A stretch of DNA of 64,000 bases from Galaxea fascicularis (lineage: Eukaryota; Cnidaria; Anthozoa; Scleractinia; Euphylliidae): assembly GCA_948470475.1 (NCBI GenBank), contig OX419339.1, positions 14,470,863 to 14,534,862 on the forward strand, written 5' to 3'. The notes beneath the pieces are model-generated. The model was given only the letters and a program-made list of their open reading frames with translations. It had not been told where the DNA came from and did not search any database. Both the position numbers and the translations under genes were made by a program. Shown piece by piece: positions 26,601 through 33,230 of this stretch. How positions within the stretch are numbered: position 1 is the stretch's first letter; each line of letters starts with the position of its first letter.

Positions 26601-28226
26601 TTCACTGTTGAATCGAATGAGTGATCGTATCTTCCCATTGTTTTGGTCAATATAAAATTTTCCCAATCCAGAACCTCCAGCAATAGTAAAAACAATTTCT
26701 CCGTTGCTTCCTTCGTCAGCGTCAGTGGCTGAAAGAGTCGTAACGACTGTATTTTCCTGGGCATTCTCTGAAATCGAGACAACTTCCGCTGAACGAGCGA
26801 AAATTGGCGCGAAATAATTCTCATTAACATCTTGAATAACAATCTTTACGCGGGTTTGTGAGTCATACAAATCTTTTGATTGTTCGTCTTCAGCTTTTAC
26901 AATGAAGGAATATGTAGTTTTATTTTCATAATCCAGGGGTTTGCGAAGAATAATTACCCCGCTCCGAGGGTTAATTTGGAAAACTGTCCGAATGATAGCT
27001 GCCTCGTTGAGAATTCTATATCGCCACGCTTTTTCATGCAATTGTCCTCGGCTTCCCTGGTGAGCTTCCACTCGAACAATAGCACCTCCAACAGGAAAAT
27101 CCTCTCTTATTCTCACGAAATACGCGTGTTTGTGGAAAACAGGTGGCAAAAATTCACTGGAAACAACTCCAAGAGAAGGAGGAGGATAGCCGGCAATATC
27201 TACCAGACGGATTCGAACGACAGTTTCGGCACGCCGGGGAAACCTCCCTCGATCCACAGCAAAAACTCTGAGATCAAAGGAGTTTCCTTTCTGAAAATTT
27301 AGCTCGCATGCTGTCTCCACTATGCCCGTATGAGCATGAACTGTGAAAAAGTCGTGTTCGGGTTGAAAATAATAGTAAACTTCAGCGTTTGTGGCGGTGT
27401 CTGCGTCAAAAGCTTTCACTTGCAAAACGGAAGTACCCAAGGCGACATTCTCGCTGACAGAAACTGAGTAAATTGGGGGTTCAAACTTCGGCGTTTGATC
27501 ATTTTCGTCGAGGATGTTTACTCGCACTTGAGTAGTACTTGAAAGTGTAGGATTTCCACCGTCTTCAACCTGCACCGTCAAAACAAAGAATGGCGTTTCT
27601 TCTCTGTCGATAACAGCTTTCGTTTTGAGACGCAAAAATTTTACACCAGAAAGTTCGTGGAAATTTACTTCAAACTTCTCCGCCTCGTTGCCAGCCACAA
27701 TGCTGTATTTCTGTACAGAGTTTTTCCCACTGTCCAAATCAATGGCAAAAACACCTTCAAGACCCGAAACATAAGTTCCAATGCGGCTATTCTCTGCCAC
27801 TGAAGTGGTGTATAAATCCTTGGGAAACTTGGGTGTGTTGTCGTTGCGATCGAGTATCCGAACGCGCACAATGCTTCCAAACCCGCCTTCTGTTTTAGAG
27901 ATTTCCCGGGAAATTACCAGCAAATCAAACACGTTCCCTCGGTCGTCTTCATGATCCAAAGTCACTTTTGAAGTAATATTACCATTAGAATCGACATAGA
28001 ACAAGCTGGATCCATCAACAGTGGACGCGTCTTGATAAAGCGAGTATGTGATTCCATCTTTCCGTTTCAAGTTCAAAATAGCACTACCAGGCGGCAAACC
28101 TTCCTGCACTTTAACAGTTTCAAAAGATGCTACATACTCGACGAGATACGAACAGCAAACAATCGCTATCAATAAGGAACGATTTACCGGCCAGTCTCCA
28201 CGTGGTGATACCCGTTTTCGAGGCAT
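1..28226 (-). CDS. Gene A: large multi-EC cadherin, 5' part (exons A1-A10), 3' end beyond left edge
   Basis: Spliced coding sequence, minus strand: 28226-26312, 18176-18004, 15395-15088, 10249-9980, 8937-8318, 7386-6984, 6438-5757, 4117-2610, 2041-1828, 520-171, then off the window. The exons total 6,443 nt (about 2,147 residues) and every join keeps codon phase. The protein begins with a signal peptide and then runs through about 20 EC repeats with repeated DxNDN linkers, xPxF strand starts and LDYE/LDRE motifs. The family mediates calcium-dependent adhesion at the cell surface. The repeats match gene B one for one, so A is inferred to be its tandem paralogue; EGF, LamG, membrane and catenin-binding parts are expected to the left but are not seen. 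A Fat/Dachsous-type protein remains possible until the tail is seen. Confidence 0.9.
171..520 (-). CDS. Gene A exon A10: EC20 and start of EC21
   Basis: 350-nt exon, acceptor ATATTGTAG, donor GTATGTC, phase 2 to phase 1. It encodes a canonical EC repeat (YTLPESAPIGTSV, QDSDSGING, PLDYETT), the linker RNVNDNPPRF and the first strands of EC21 ending GELVTT. The donor shows that the gene continues to the left of the window. Confidence 0.93.
521..1827. repeat. Intron A9-A10 with foldback element
   Basis: Intron of gene A. At 771-871 lies an inverted repeat whose arms read CAATTTGGTCTGAGATCATAC and the reverse complement of TTTCAGACCAAAATTG. Next to it, 899-1107 is bounded by TTACACCCAT and ATGGGTGTAA. 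The same two parts recur together at 11253-11550. No gene is seen. Confidence 0.6.
1828..2041 (-). CDS. Gene A exon A9: second half of EC19
   Basis: 214-nt exon, acceptor GTTTTTAG, donor GTATGCG, phase 1 to phase 2. It reads NVGNKFILDSNTGRLAL, PLNYERD, then the intact linker KDLNDNAPEF and the start of EC20 (SQQRYR). In gene B the same region is continuous within exon B7, so an intron was gained in A or lost in B. Confidence 0.92.
2042..2609. other. Intron A8-A9
   Basis: AT-rich intron of gene A. I see no repeat, RNA gene or extra exon in it. Confidence 0.7.
2610..4117 (-). CDS. Gene A exon A8: EC14-EC19, largest downstream exon
   Basis: 1,508-nt exon, acceptor CATTGCAG, donor GTAAGT, phase 2 to phase 1. 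It carries the rest of EC14 and about five more repeats. Linkers alternate strictly: degenerate (AVPGPPRF), intact (NVNDNEPYF), degenerate (KYHIQQKE), intact (DVNDNSPVF), degenerate (GEYPPEF). Gene B exon B7 has the same order with similar wording, for example NVNDNEPKF and DINDNKPKF. It ends inside EC19 at LSYTVVRG. Confidence 0.95.
4436..5517 (-). mobile_element. Degraded LINE 3' end in intron A7-A8
   Basis: On the minus strand about 5170-5420 translates with stops into the C-terminal end of a LINE reverse transcriptase (HTYNTRFSDAGNLYVKKSR, SIFGAK), typical of CR1/L2-like elements. Lower coordinates are an AT-rich tail with (AAT)n at 5050-5078 and (AAAT)n near 4715-4745. TAATTACAGGG occurs in opposite orientations at the two ends of the interval. 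The remaining intron 4118-5756 holds nothing else recognised. Confidence 0.55.
5757..6438 (-). CDS. Gene A exon A7: EC12-EC13
   Basis: 682-nt exon, acceptor CATATTACAG, donor GTAAGT, phase 1 to phase 2. It contains EC12, with a lone cysteine in HWCIDSTAK, then linkers DINDN and DVNDN around EC13 (VDPDERSNS, TLDREDIQQH), and the start of EC14 ending DWGENGVLR. The cysteine lies where gene B has AFCINHAG in exon B5. Confidence 0.92.
6439..6983. repeat. Intron A6-A7 with GC-rich hairpin
   Basis: Around 6866-6935 the sequence contains nested inverted repeats (GGGCCGTACG with CGTACGGCCC, and GGGCCGTAGGGC with CGGCCCT) in otherwise AT-rich DNA. It looks like a small foldback insertion ending close to the A6 GC donor. 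Nothing else is seen. Confidence 0.5.
6984..7386 (-). CDS. Gene A exon A6: EC11, ends at a GC donor
   Basis: 403-nt exon, acceptor TTACTTCAG. It starts with VKVIINVTDVNDNRPRF, then EC11 (AFDKDTGEHSS) and a degenerate linker (NRASPSPQF), and stops in EC12 after IPENTPV in phase 1. No GT donor gives a correct join; the sequence at the junction is G/GCAAGT, a standard form of the minor GC-AG intron class, and it restores phase with A7. Confidence 0.88.
7779..7870. repeat. 23-bp minisatellite in intron A5-A6
   Basis: About four tandem units of GTCACGCTACTCGCGTTCAA plus three bases, with small changes between units, followed by (AATTC)n. The rest of the intron (7387-8317) is AT-rich with a LINE-tail-like stretch at 7870-7990 and no exon. 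Confidence 0.75.
8318..8937 (-). CDS. Gene A exon A5: EC9-EC10
   Basis: 620-nt exon with a TTTTTTTCACAG acceptor and GTAAGT donor. It begins with linker VTINVQDTNNHDPEF, covers EC9 (QARDLDQGAN), a degenerate linker (SLSYIPPKF) and EC10 (VPENLKMGTVLLTV, QLDYEKM). It ends in phase 0 after PSLPKE. An open frame continues past the donor to 8057, but that part has no cadherin features. Confidence 0.92.
8938..9979. repeat. Intron A4-A5 with MITE and (CCGAA)n
   Basis: Element at about 9502-9690 has terminal inverted repeats CTGTGAAACTCAG / CTGTGAGTTTCACAG and the subterminal motif GTGTTCACGG, shared with copies at 47581-47790 and 53679-53883. A CCGAA-type simple repeat lies at 9362-9418. No gene is seen. 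Confidence 0.6.
9980..10249 (-). CDS. Gene A exon A4: EC8 with cysteine pair
   Basis: 270-nt exon, acceptor GCACTGCAG, donor GTAAAA, phase 1 to phase 1. It encodes most of EC8 starting VNVREDSDFEGTV. Two cysteines (FVCSMEN and EGCALV) are unusual for an EC repeat. The equivalent repeat of gene B (exon B1) has cysteines at matching places, which suggests a conserved intradomain disulfide. It ends with ESAVTS before the next linker. Confidence 0.88.
11253..11550. repeat. Foldback element, second copy (intron A3-A4)
   Basis: Near-perfect inverted repeat at 11253-11371 (arms GAGTGGAGTGCAATTTTGGT and its complement), followed by a block related to 899-1107 (ACCCATATCCACTTCAGG, CCAATCAGATTGCAAGAATA). 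It is a second copy of the 771-1107 arrangement, so the two parts move or were duplicated together. Confidence 0.65.
12380..13080 (-). repeat. Degenerate repeated intron units near the candidate cassette exon
   Basis: Read on the minus strand, the stretch holds several units of polypyrimidine tract, an AACGTCAC-like block and a GGTAAC donor-like site (for example near 12475, 12670, 12960). The units are related to each other and to the flank of 13092-13166, but they carry stops and poor splice sites. I read them as decayed exon-plus-intron duplications, with low certainty. Confidence 0.25.
13092..13166 (-). other. Candidate 75-nt cassette exon of gene A
   Basis: An open 75-nt stretch bounded by a TAACAG acceptor and a GTAACT donor, in phase 1 at both ends, so it can be spliced in or out between A3 and A4 without a frame change. 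It would add 25 residues, beginning ALESIKIGTDLVAV and containing SDEDAAV, which resembles the first strands of an EC repeat. A4 supplies its own version of the same segment (VNVREDSDFEGTVAV), and without the cassette A lines up better with gene B. It is therefore optional, alternative or decaying rather than constitutive. Confidence 0.35.
13987..14146. repeat. Foldback element
   Basis: Inverted repeat with arms GATTTTGTTTTCCCATTGTA and, at the far end, its near complement, about 160 bp in total. It sits beside a partial copy of the GTGTTCACGG-type MITE at about 14180-14275 (CATTCCATAAATATTTCTAC). Confidence 0.6.
14533..14820. repeat. TTAA-flanked foldback element
   Basis: A 288-bp element starts TTAAAGTGCACCT and ends AGGTGCACTTTAA. 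It contains a second inner inverted repeat (GGGTCTATTCTTGAATTGAC). TTAA ends are the target-site signature of piggyBac-like and Kolobok-like non-autonomous elements; the family cannot be settled here. Confidence 0.65.
15088..15395 (-). CDS. Gene A exon A3: EC7
   Basis: 308-nt exon, from a CATCCCCAG acceptor to a GTATGTG donor. It starts in phase 0 with LTVTEN, has DPDSGENG and SGVLSVDGNLDYE motifs, and ends after the linker VQDANDAPLFSQDHYI in phase 1. It is an ordinary EC repeat with intact calcium ligands except the shortened linker (DANDA). Confidence 0.9.
15396..18003. other. Intron A2-A3
   Basis: AT-rich 2.6-kb intron with a (TTA)n run at 17649-17687. Small open frames show no recognisable features. 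No RNA gene or extra cadherin exon is seen. Confidence 0.7.
18004..18176 (-). CDS. Gene A exon A2: end of EC6 and linker
   Basis: 173-nt exon with a TTTTGTAG acceptor and a GTGAGC donor. The join to A1 completes a glycine and gives the classic strand SGVLSTAESLDHE. It then carries a full calcium linker (VTDENDNTPSF) and the start of EC7 (DQEEYT). It ends in phase 0. It is separated from A1 by the 8.1-kb transposon-filled intron. Confidence 0.9.
18931..20452. repeat. Flanking repeat, left copy (interrupted)
   Basis: Starts ACATCAGAATGGGGAGG and ends AATATGGTACGTGT. Without the nested insertion it is about 520 bp and nearly identical to the right copy at 23339-23857. Inside it, TACCATATTTACTTGAATA and TCGAGTAAATATGGTA are inverted, so most of the unit is itself a terminal-inverted-repeat element plus about 75 bp of shared flank. 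Confidence 0.85.
19226..20226. mobile_element. Nested 1-kb TA-flanked DNA transposon (non-autonomous)
   Basis: Ends are CCGTAAACACCGGCGTATAA and its inverted complement, with subterminal AAGCCGCAC repeats on both sides. A TA dinucleotide is duplicated at the borders, and the right copy of the host repeat (near 23634) shows the same site empty. No transposase is encoded. TA targets and long inverted ends suggest a Tc1/mariner-like or related superfamily. Confidence 0.85.
20411..21799 (-). pseudogene. Reverse transcriptase-RNase H frame, interrupted
   Basis: One frame broken by in-frame stops between 21169 and 21086. The stops fall where the catalytic YxDD aspartates are expected, so polymerase activity is lost. 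The RNase H part (VVTDACPIAAGG, HINHKETLAIV, HSDNQAAV) is largely intact, but its end is replaced by about a dozen codons from the flanking repeat. Confidence 0.8.
20453..23338 (-). mobile_element. Truncated DIRS-like retroelement
   Basis: Between the two flanking repeats, the minus strand carries a Gag-like frame and then reverse transcriptase and RNase H. The style of the reverse transcriptase (VDLKHAYRSVPIHP, LPFGAKSSPEIFHRLTQ) and the joined RNase H is that of tyrosine-recombinase (DIRS/Ngaro) elements. The end of RNase H, any methyltransferase and the recombinase are missing: the frame runs straight into the inverted end of the left flanking repeat. The copy is dead. Confidence 0.8.
21821..23011 (-). 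pseudogene. Gag-like frame of DIRS-like element
   Basis: A 396-codon frame. The N-terminal part has a C-x2-C pair (CPGCKEP), then a charged coiled-coil-like stretch (LRAELEALTLEEEALRRQ). The C-terminus has CCCH-type fingers (C-x8-C-x4-C-x3-H, then C-x8-C-x3-H-x4-H). It ends in a single TGA, after which the reverse transcriptase continues in the same frame. It presumably packaged the RNA of the element. Confidence 0.7.
23339..23857. repeat. Flanking repeat, right copy (uninterrupted)
   Basis: Direct repeat of 18931-20452 without the 1-kb insertion, differing at only a few bases. It is the empty-site reference for the nested transposon. The lack of matching short target duplications outside the two copies argues against their being LTRs. 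Confidence 0.85.
26312..28226 (-). CDS. Gene A exon A1: signal peptide and EC1-EC5
   Basis: First coding exon, residues 1-638. The ATG at 28224-28226 is followed by a basic stretch and a hydrophobic core (SLLIAIVCCSYLVEYVAS, about residues 17-34), a typical secretory signal. EC boundaries are marked by DRNDN, DENDQ and DVNEN linkers; two others (near PPPSLGV and RKSRQRKP) lack the calcium-binding residues. The exon ends at a CAG/GTAGG donor in phase 1, in the middle of EC6 (FSLNSTSG). This start is chosen because it is the only ATG followed by a signal peptide, and no cadherin-like sequence lies upstream. Confidence 0.93.
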
Positions 28227-31200
28227 ACTTTCTTCAGAAACAGCTGAATTTACCGCGTGAACGACAAATATTATTCCAGCCGCAAGTTCGACTAAAAGTG
28301 ATCTTCATGAAATCTTAATATAATCACAACATTCTCGTTTGCCGCAGGGATCTTAACGCGGCGTAAACGTGACTATAAATCTGCGGCTTTCAATTGAATC
28401 AAACGAATAAAACTAGTAAACATGATAAGCTAGCTTCAAGTTTACGATGGTGTGATATGTAAGTCCGACAGCGTACGCGCTGATGCGGTTGCTGACAAAG
28501 CTATTTCGAATTCTATGCACCAATAATTCCAGCTCCTGTAAACAATGAAGACAGTAGTCAAAGCTTCTTGGCAAGTTTACATTTCAATTTGTCGTTTTCT
28601 CAAAGCGCTGTTCACCATCTCTGGGAAAAATACTTACAGTATTGTTTCCTTACTTTGGCTGTGAATGGGCGTCAATTAATTTTGCAGCTACAGGAAAACC
28701 AATGGTAACGCTGCCAGAGCATCGCTGAATTACATCGCGGACAGCTGTTCCACCTATCCTGAAACTCTCTTCAGCTCGATGATTGGCGCTCATGTCAAAC
28801 ACAGTTATTGTTTGTCCTCACCTTTACACAGTTAACACTTCTATCTTAACCATTCCGTTTTAAAGAGAGTAGTTTAGACAATACCCGTACGTTTACTTAG
28901 AGATTAGTTTCTTGCAAACAAACTAGTTGTAGCTGGCATGTTGTTGCCACATGCCGAGTCGGTACGCATCCTAGCAATCTGAACAAATTCACGATTACCA
29001 TTTTATTTTAGCCTTAGCGATTTTATCTTGTGAATGTTTTCGCTGTATTAGCCATTCAAGCGTAGGTGAAAAAAAGGAAAGAAATTAACAAGCAGTTAAA
29101 ATGGAATCGGGTCCATATGTTTTATGAATTGTTTTCTTTGGCACGTCTGCTGGTTATTCACCTGAAAAGGTGGTAAACATAAACTCACGTTTTTCAAAAC
29201 ATTTAACGTTGGTCCAACTAATCTGATAAAAATGTTGATATCTGTTTTGATATTTACAGAGACTTTTTTTAAACCGCTTTAGGCAATCCTTGATGTATGA
29301 ACGAACGATAGTATAAAGGACACCCTGTATTTAAAAAAATACGAAGAGAAAATCGATCTTCATAAGAATGACACAACGACATATGTATGGCTATTAGAAT
29401 AGCGATCAAGCGCTTAAAAAACATAAAAAATGCGACAAACCGCGGGGTACTATACAAAATGCCGAGGATTTTTCATGTCAACGGTTTCAGTCCAAACGTT
29501 GATAAATGAGTTAGATAAAAAAACATGTCTCCAATTGTTTAAAAAACGAAGCTTGTGCGCCAGGCACGGACAGGTAAAATATCTTTTTATACTTTGACTT
29601 GATAGTGTTTAATTAAGCGGCATTTCTTCGTTTAATAAGAAAAGAGAGAAACAGAAAAAAAGGTTGAAGATGACGCATATTGCGGTAGATCTAATTGAGT
29701 TGTAGAAAGGAGATACCAGGTCGTTTTCCTAGGTCAATTTACTTCAGTTACCAAAATCTGATAGCATTTGCCGAGATAATTCAATCACCAAAACAACTCC
29801 GTTCTTGAACTTTCGATCTCCCGCAGCAGTTTGGAGCATACTTCATAACTTTTTTATAATCCTGTCTCTTCGAATGGCTGCAAAATAAAAGAATTGGTAA
29901 CCCTATTCAAGCAAAGTTAAGTCTGTGTTACATGAAAAACAGGACAGCTAGACACCTGCAGTATTTATATACGGAAGAGCCGGGACTGTTCTTTATCATT
30001 GATTTTAGTAGATCATGTTAACAAGGTCGAATACTTCAGGTGGCACGGGTGTACAAAGTTGATACAACAGCCGGCAGATAACTCTCATCAAAAATATTTG
30101 GCACCCTCGAGTACACTTTTTTTTACTATTAGGACGTCTAATTTTGGAGCTGAGGCTAGACGTTCTTATTTTTTTCGCAATTTGCGCCTGAAAACGTTCC
30201 GTATCAAACGGGAACAAAATTCCAGAATGTGAGAGCTTTGAATCCATTAAACCCGCGCCAGAAACGCCAGAAAACGCACTCTGATACACGGTTTTACCGA
30301 CCAGACGACATACTAAAAGAAGGAAGTTCAGTTACATTCTGTAGACACAGGACACCCAACAACACTAAGAACCGACCGTTGTTTGACCCCAGCACGGTTG
30401 AGTGGCCTATGTGGACAGAACGCTAACATGTTGAAATGATCCGATTTATCGCCAGAATTCCGCCCAGGATCGCAAGTACAATGTGAAAATAATTTGCAAA
30501 ATAGCAATGTCCAAACCTGGATCGAAGACTGTGTACCATGCATATTTTTTTCCAGTCGAGGTTTTCCCAAAGTGTGCAAAAATTATCACGGAAAAGAAAT
30601 CCTTGTGTTGACGTTTCTCTATAAACGCCAGGAATGAAAACCTTAGCTTCTCTGTTTTTCTGTTTTGTTCCCTAACTCAGGTTCAAAATAGCCTCTTTAA
30701 TAATCCTTTCGCAAAGCTAAAGAAGACCCTCAAAGAGCCGACATGACTACTGTTTCGAGTGTTAAGATACAGCCAGCAAGCCATAGCTGCAGGCAAGGCA
30801 AACGAGATGGTTACGGTGCAAAAGATGGAAAAGGCGATGGCCAGATGCAATATTTGGTACGAGTATGGATGCGAATTCTGATTGTTGTGAAATAAACCAG
30901 TTGACAAGTTGGATCTGCTCCCACTAAGTATGTACCTTTATTGCACCTATCAATGTTTAGACGGAGAGGGGGGGGGGGTACGGGCAAAGATGCGGCATTT
31001 GAACACTTCTGTTGTCCCCTCTCTGGGGAATTTGACCACTTGTACTAATTAAAGTTCAAATATTATAAAGGATTGTTAAACTATTTCCAGTCCCAAGGGT
31101 CGGGAATTTGACCAAAAAATTGCAAGAAAATTCAAATGACGCACCTTTGCCCGTACCCCCCCCCCCCCCTCTCCGTCTAAACATTGATAGGTGCATAACA

Positions 31201-32565
31201 GAGAACAGGATCGCGCATTTCCTGTTTTTACTACAAACGTACTATTTATTGACAAGATCCTTTTTCTTTACAGCTTAGCAAATCGTCTTCGCTAACAGAC
31301 GAAGTGAACTACCTAATAAAATTTTACCGAAAAAAAATAAAACAAAGGTAAAAAAAAATCGCACTACACTAAAACGTACTTAGTTCAATATTATCCGCGA
31401 CTACTCGGCTGATCAAGCTAGCAATAGCAGTTATCAAGAAGTTCACTTGCACAACAAGCTGACGAGTAAAAACCGATCGGCCAGCAGAATCTTTAGCCCA
31501 TTTTGACACAAAAGCTTATCTTCTTTGACTCACATCTGTTGAGTTCCGGAAAGATTAAAGAGCAAAGTGTCGAAATACGATTTTGCTTTTGATCTTTTCG
31601 AACGAGTCGCGCCATTTTTAATGGCCGTATCCACGAGGTCAGTGCCACTCAAATCTATATTGAAGGAAAACTCGACACAATTTTTATAAAAAGTGCCTTC
31701 AAAAGGCGAGGTCTCATTCAATCGCGCAGCTGGTGGCCACTACCGTACTCGTCAGTGCTCCAGAAAAAATTAGTAAACAAATTGATTTACACTCGGTTCA
31801 CGAGAGAACGGGAAATAACCATCACAAATTCACACGTTCTCGCCCACTTACAAGTAAAAAAAATATGTTCCACTGTTTTAGTTCTCAAAAGCGTTTCTAT
31901 GGTGCCTTTACGTTTCCAAAGGTCCCACTAATTAAATACAACTATGCCTATTTAATACACAGCGGCAAAAACTCAAAAATTATGTTACCTTCTTCCCAAG
32001 TCATTGGCACGAGATGGCGGAACAGCTAAACTAAATCACACCAACGCGGCATGCCAGAGCTCGTGATAAAGCCTGGTCACTTGATAGAGATTTTGAGAAG
32101 ACTTATTTATGGCTGTAAAACAAATGTACACTTTTTTTGCAGCTTATGCTAAAAATGATACCAGTTTCCTGTAGGGGTGCTTGCATCCTGTGAAAAGGCG
32201 GTGTCAGTACGAAATCGTACAACATTCCTGGATTATTGAGCGACTAAACTACATTAGAGGCACCTGTTTGTGCCCTTTTAAGAGCAGTGTCATTGATAGA
32301 GGTGTCCGATAAAAGACATGGAGTTGATTGTACTTTAAGGAAATATTTGCCTTCCCAAACGACAAAATCAAACTATAAAGGGAGCTATTAACGAACGCGA
32401 CAATCCCATCTTTGGCCAAAGTGGTATCTGTCTATTGAAAGCCAACTATGCTATCTATGTCAGGGTTGCATCTCACACCGCTCCTTACGTAATGGTGTTT
32501 TGCTATAGCTCTGCCCAGAAGGTCAAAACATTTATATAACGCTGGTTGTAAAACAGAAAACAGAA
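28227..32565. other. Intergenic region between genes A and B
   Basis: It must contain the 3' UTR of B (a minus-strand ATTAAA lies near 31959 and AATAAA near 31250) and the promoter and 5' UTR of A. I see no coding gene, RNA gene or clear core-promoter motif I would defend. One foldback element is annotated at 30943-31194. Confidence 0.6.
30943..31194. repeat. Foldback element with long G and C runs
   Basis: Arms begin GCACCTATCAATGTTTAGAC and end with its complement, each followed inside by GGAGAG and a run of 11 G (left) or 14 C (right), then GTACGGGCAAAG. The 250-bp element can fold into a long hairpin and has G-quadruplex potential. Confidence 0.8.
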
Positions 32566-33230
32566 TCAATCCTCCTCGTTGAAAATGCGGTTGAGGTTGT
32601 CGAATTTCTTGCCCCATTCTTGCAAGAAAGCGAATTCCTGTTCCTCCTCCTCATCCGGCTCCTCATCGCTGTCTCCTAACTCGCTTAAGTCGTCCACATC
32701 TGAATCGTCGCCCTCGTAACGATAAATATGTAGCTCATCGATGGACAAGATGTACTCGCCATCCGCCTCGTGTACACGAGTATCGATAAATTGCTTGACG
32801 TCGATGCTGTCCGGATGGACCACACGCCGTTTGGTAATGGTGGTCACTCCATGATGTAAGCCAGCACCAGGCATCGCACCTTGCAGAAGAGGTTTGTTCT
32901 CCGCTACAGTAAATTCTTCTTCTCCACTGCTGGCGCCACCGTTCTTAAACTTTCCATAACCCACCCCGCCTGTTCCCGCCATGCCGTTCTCGACGTAAGT
33001 ATACTTCATAAGCGTTGTGATGTCGTAGCCGAAGTTGTCCTCCTCGCCAGCCCCTTCGTCGTGGTACGGCCGGACGTTGTCGTGAACGTGCCCGTCTTCA
33101 ACCACGGCCACGACGGTGGGCTGTGGACGCCGCTTGAGAAGTACGGCGGCGATGATGATAAACACGGCGAGGACGATAACCAGAATACAGGCGATAACAG
33201 CGGGGTTCGCCCACCTACTTCCTCGCGTGC
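32566..33230 (-). CDS. Gene B exon B18: transmembrane helix and catenin-binding tail
   Basis: 665-nt last exon, acceptor GATTTTTCAG, stop TGA at 32566-32568. The helix VIACILVIVLAVFIIIAAVLL is followed by the stop-transfer KRR. The juxtamembrane block DNVRPYHDEGAGEED matches the p120-catenin site of classical cadherins. The C-terminal block has DGEYILSIDELHIYRYEG, an acidic serine stretch (SDVDDLSELGDSDEE) that fits casein-kinase-type sites, and FLQEWGKKFDNLNRIF, the beta-catenin groove-binding segment. About 210 cytoplasmic residues in all, near the usual length. Confidence 0.96.

Noticed and set aside
1..28226. Fat or Dachsous identity for gene A
   Set aside because: Repeat-by-repeat match to gene B, a classical cadherin with catenin tail, is a better explanation, though the tail of A is not in view.
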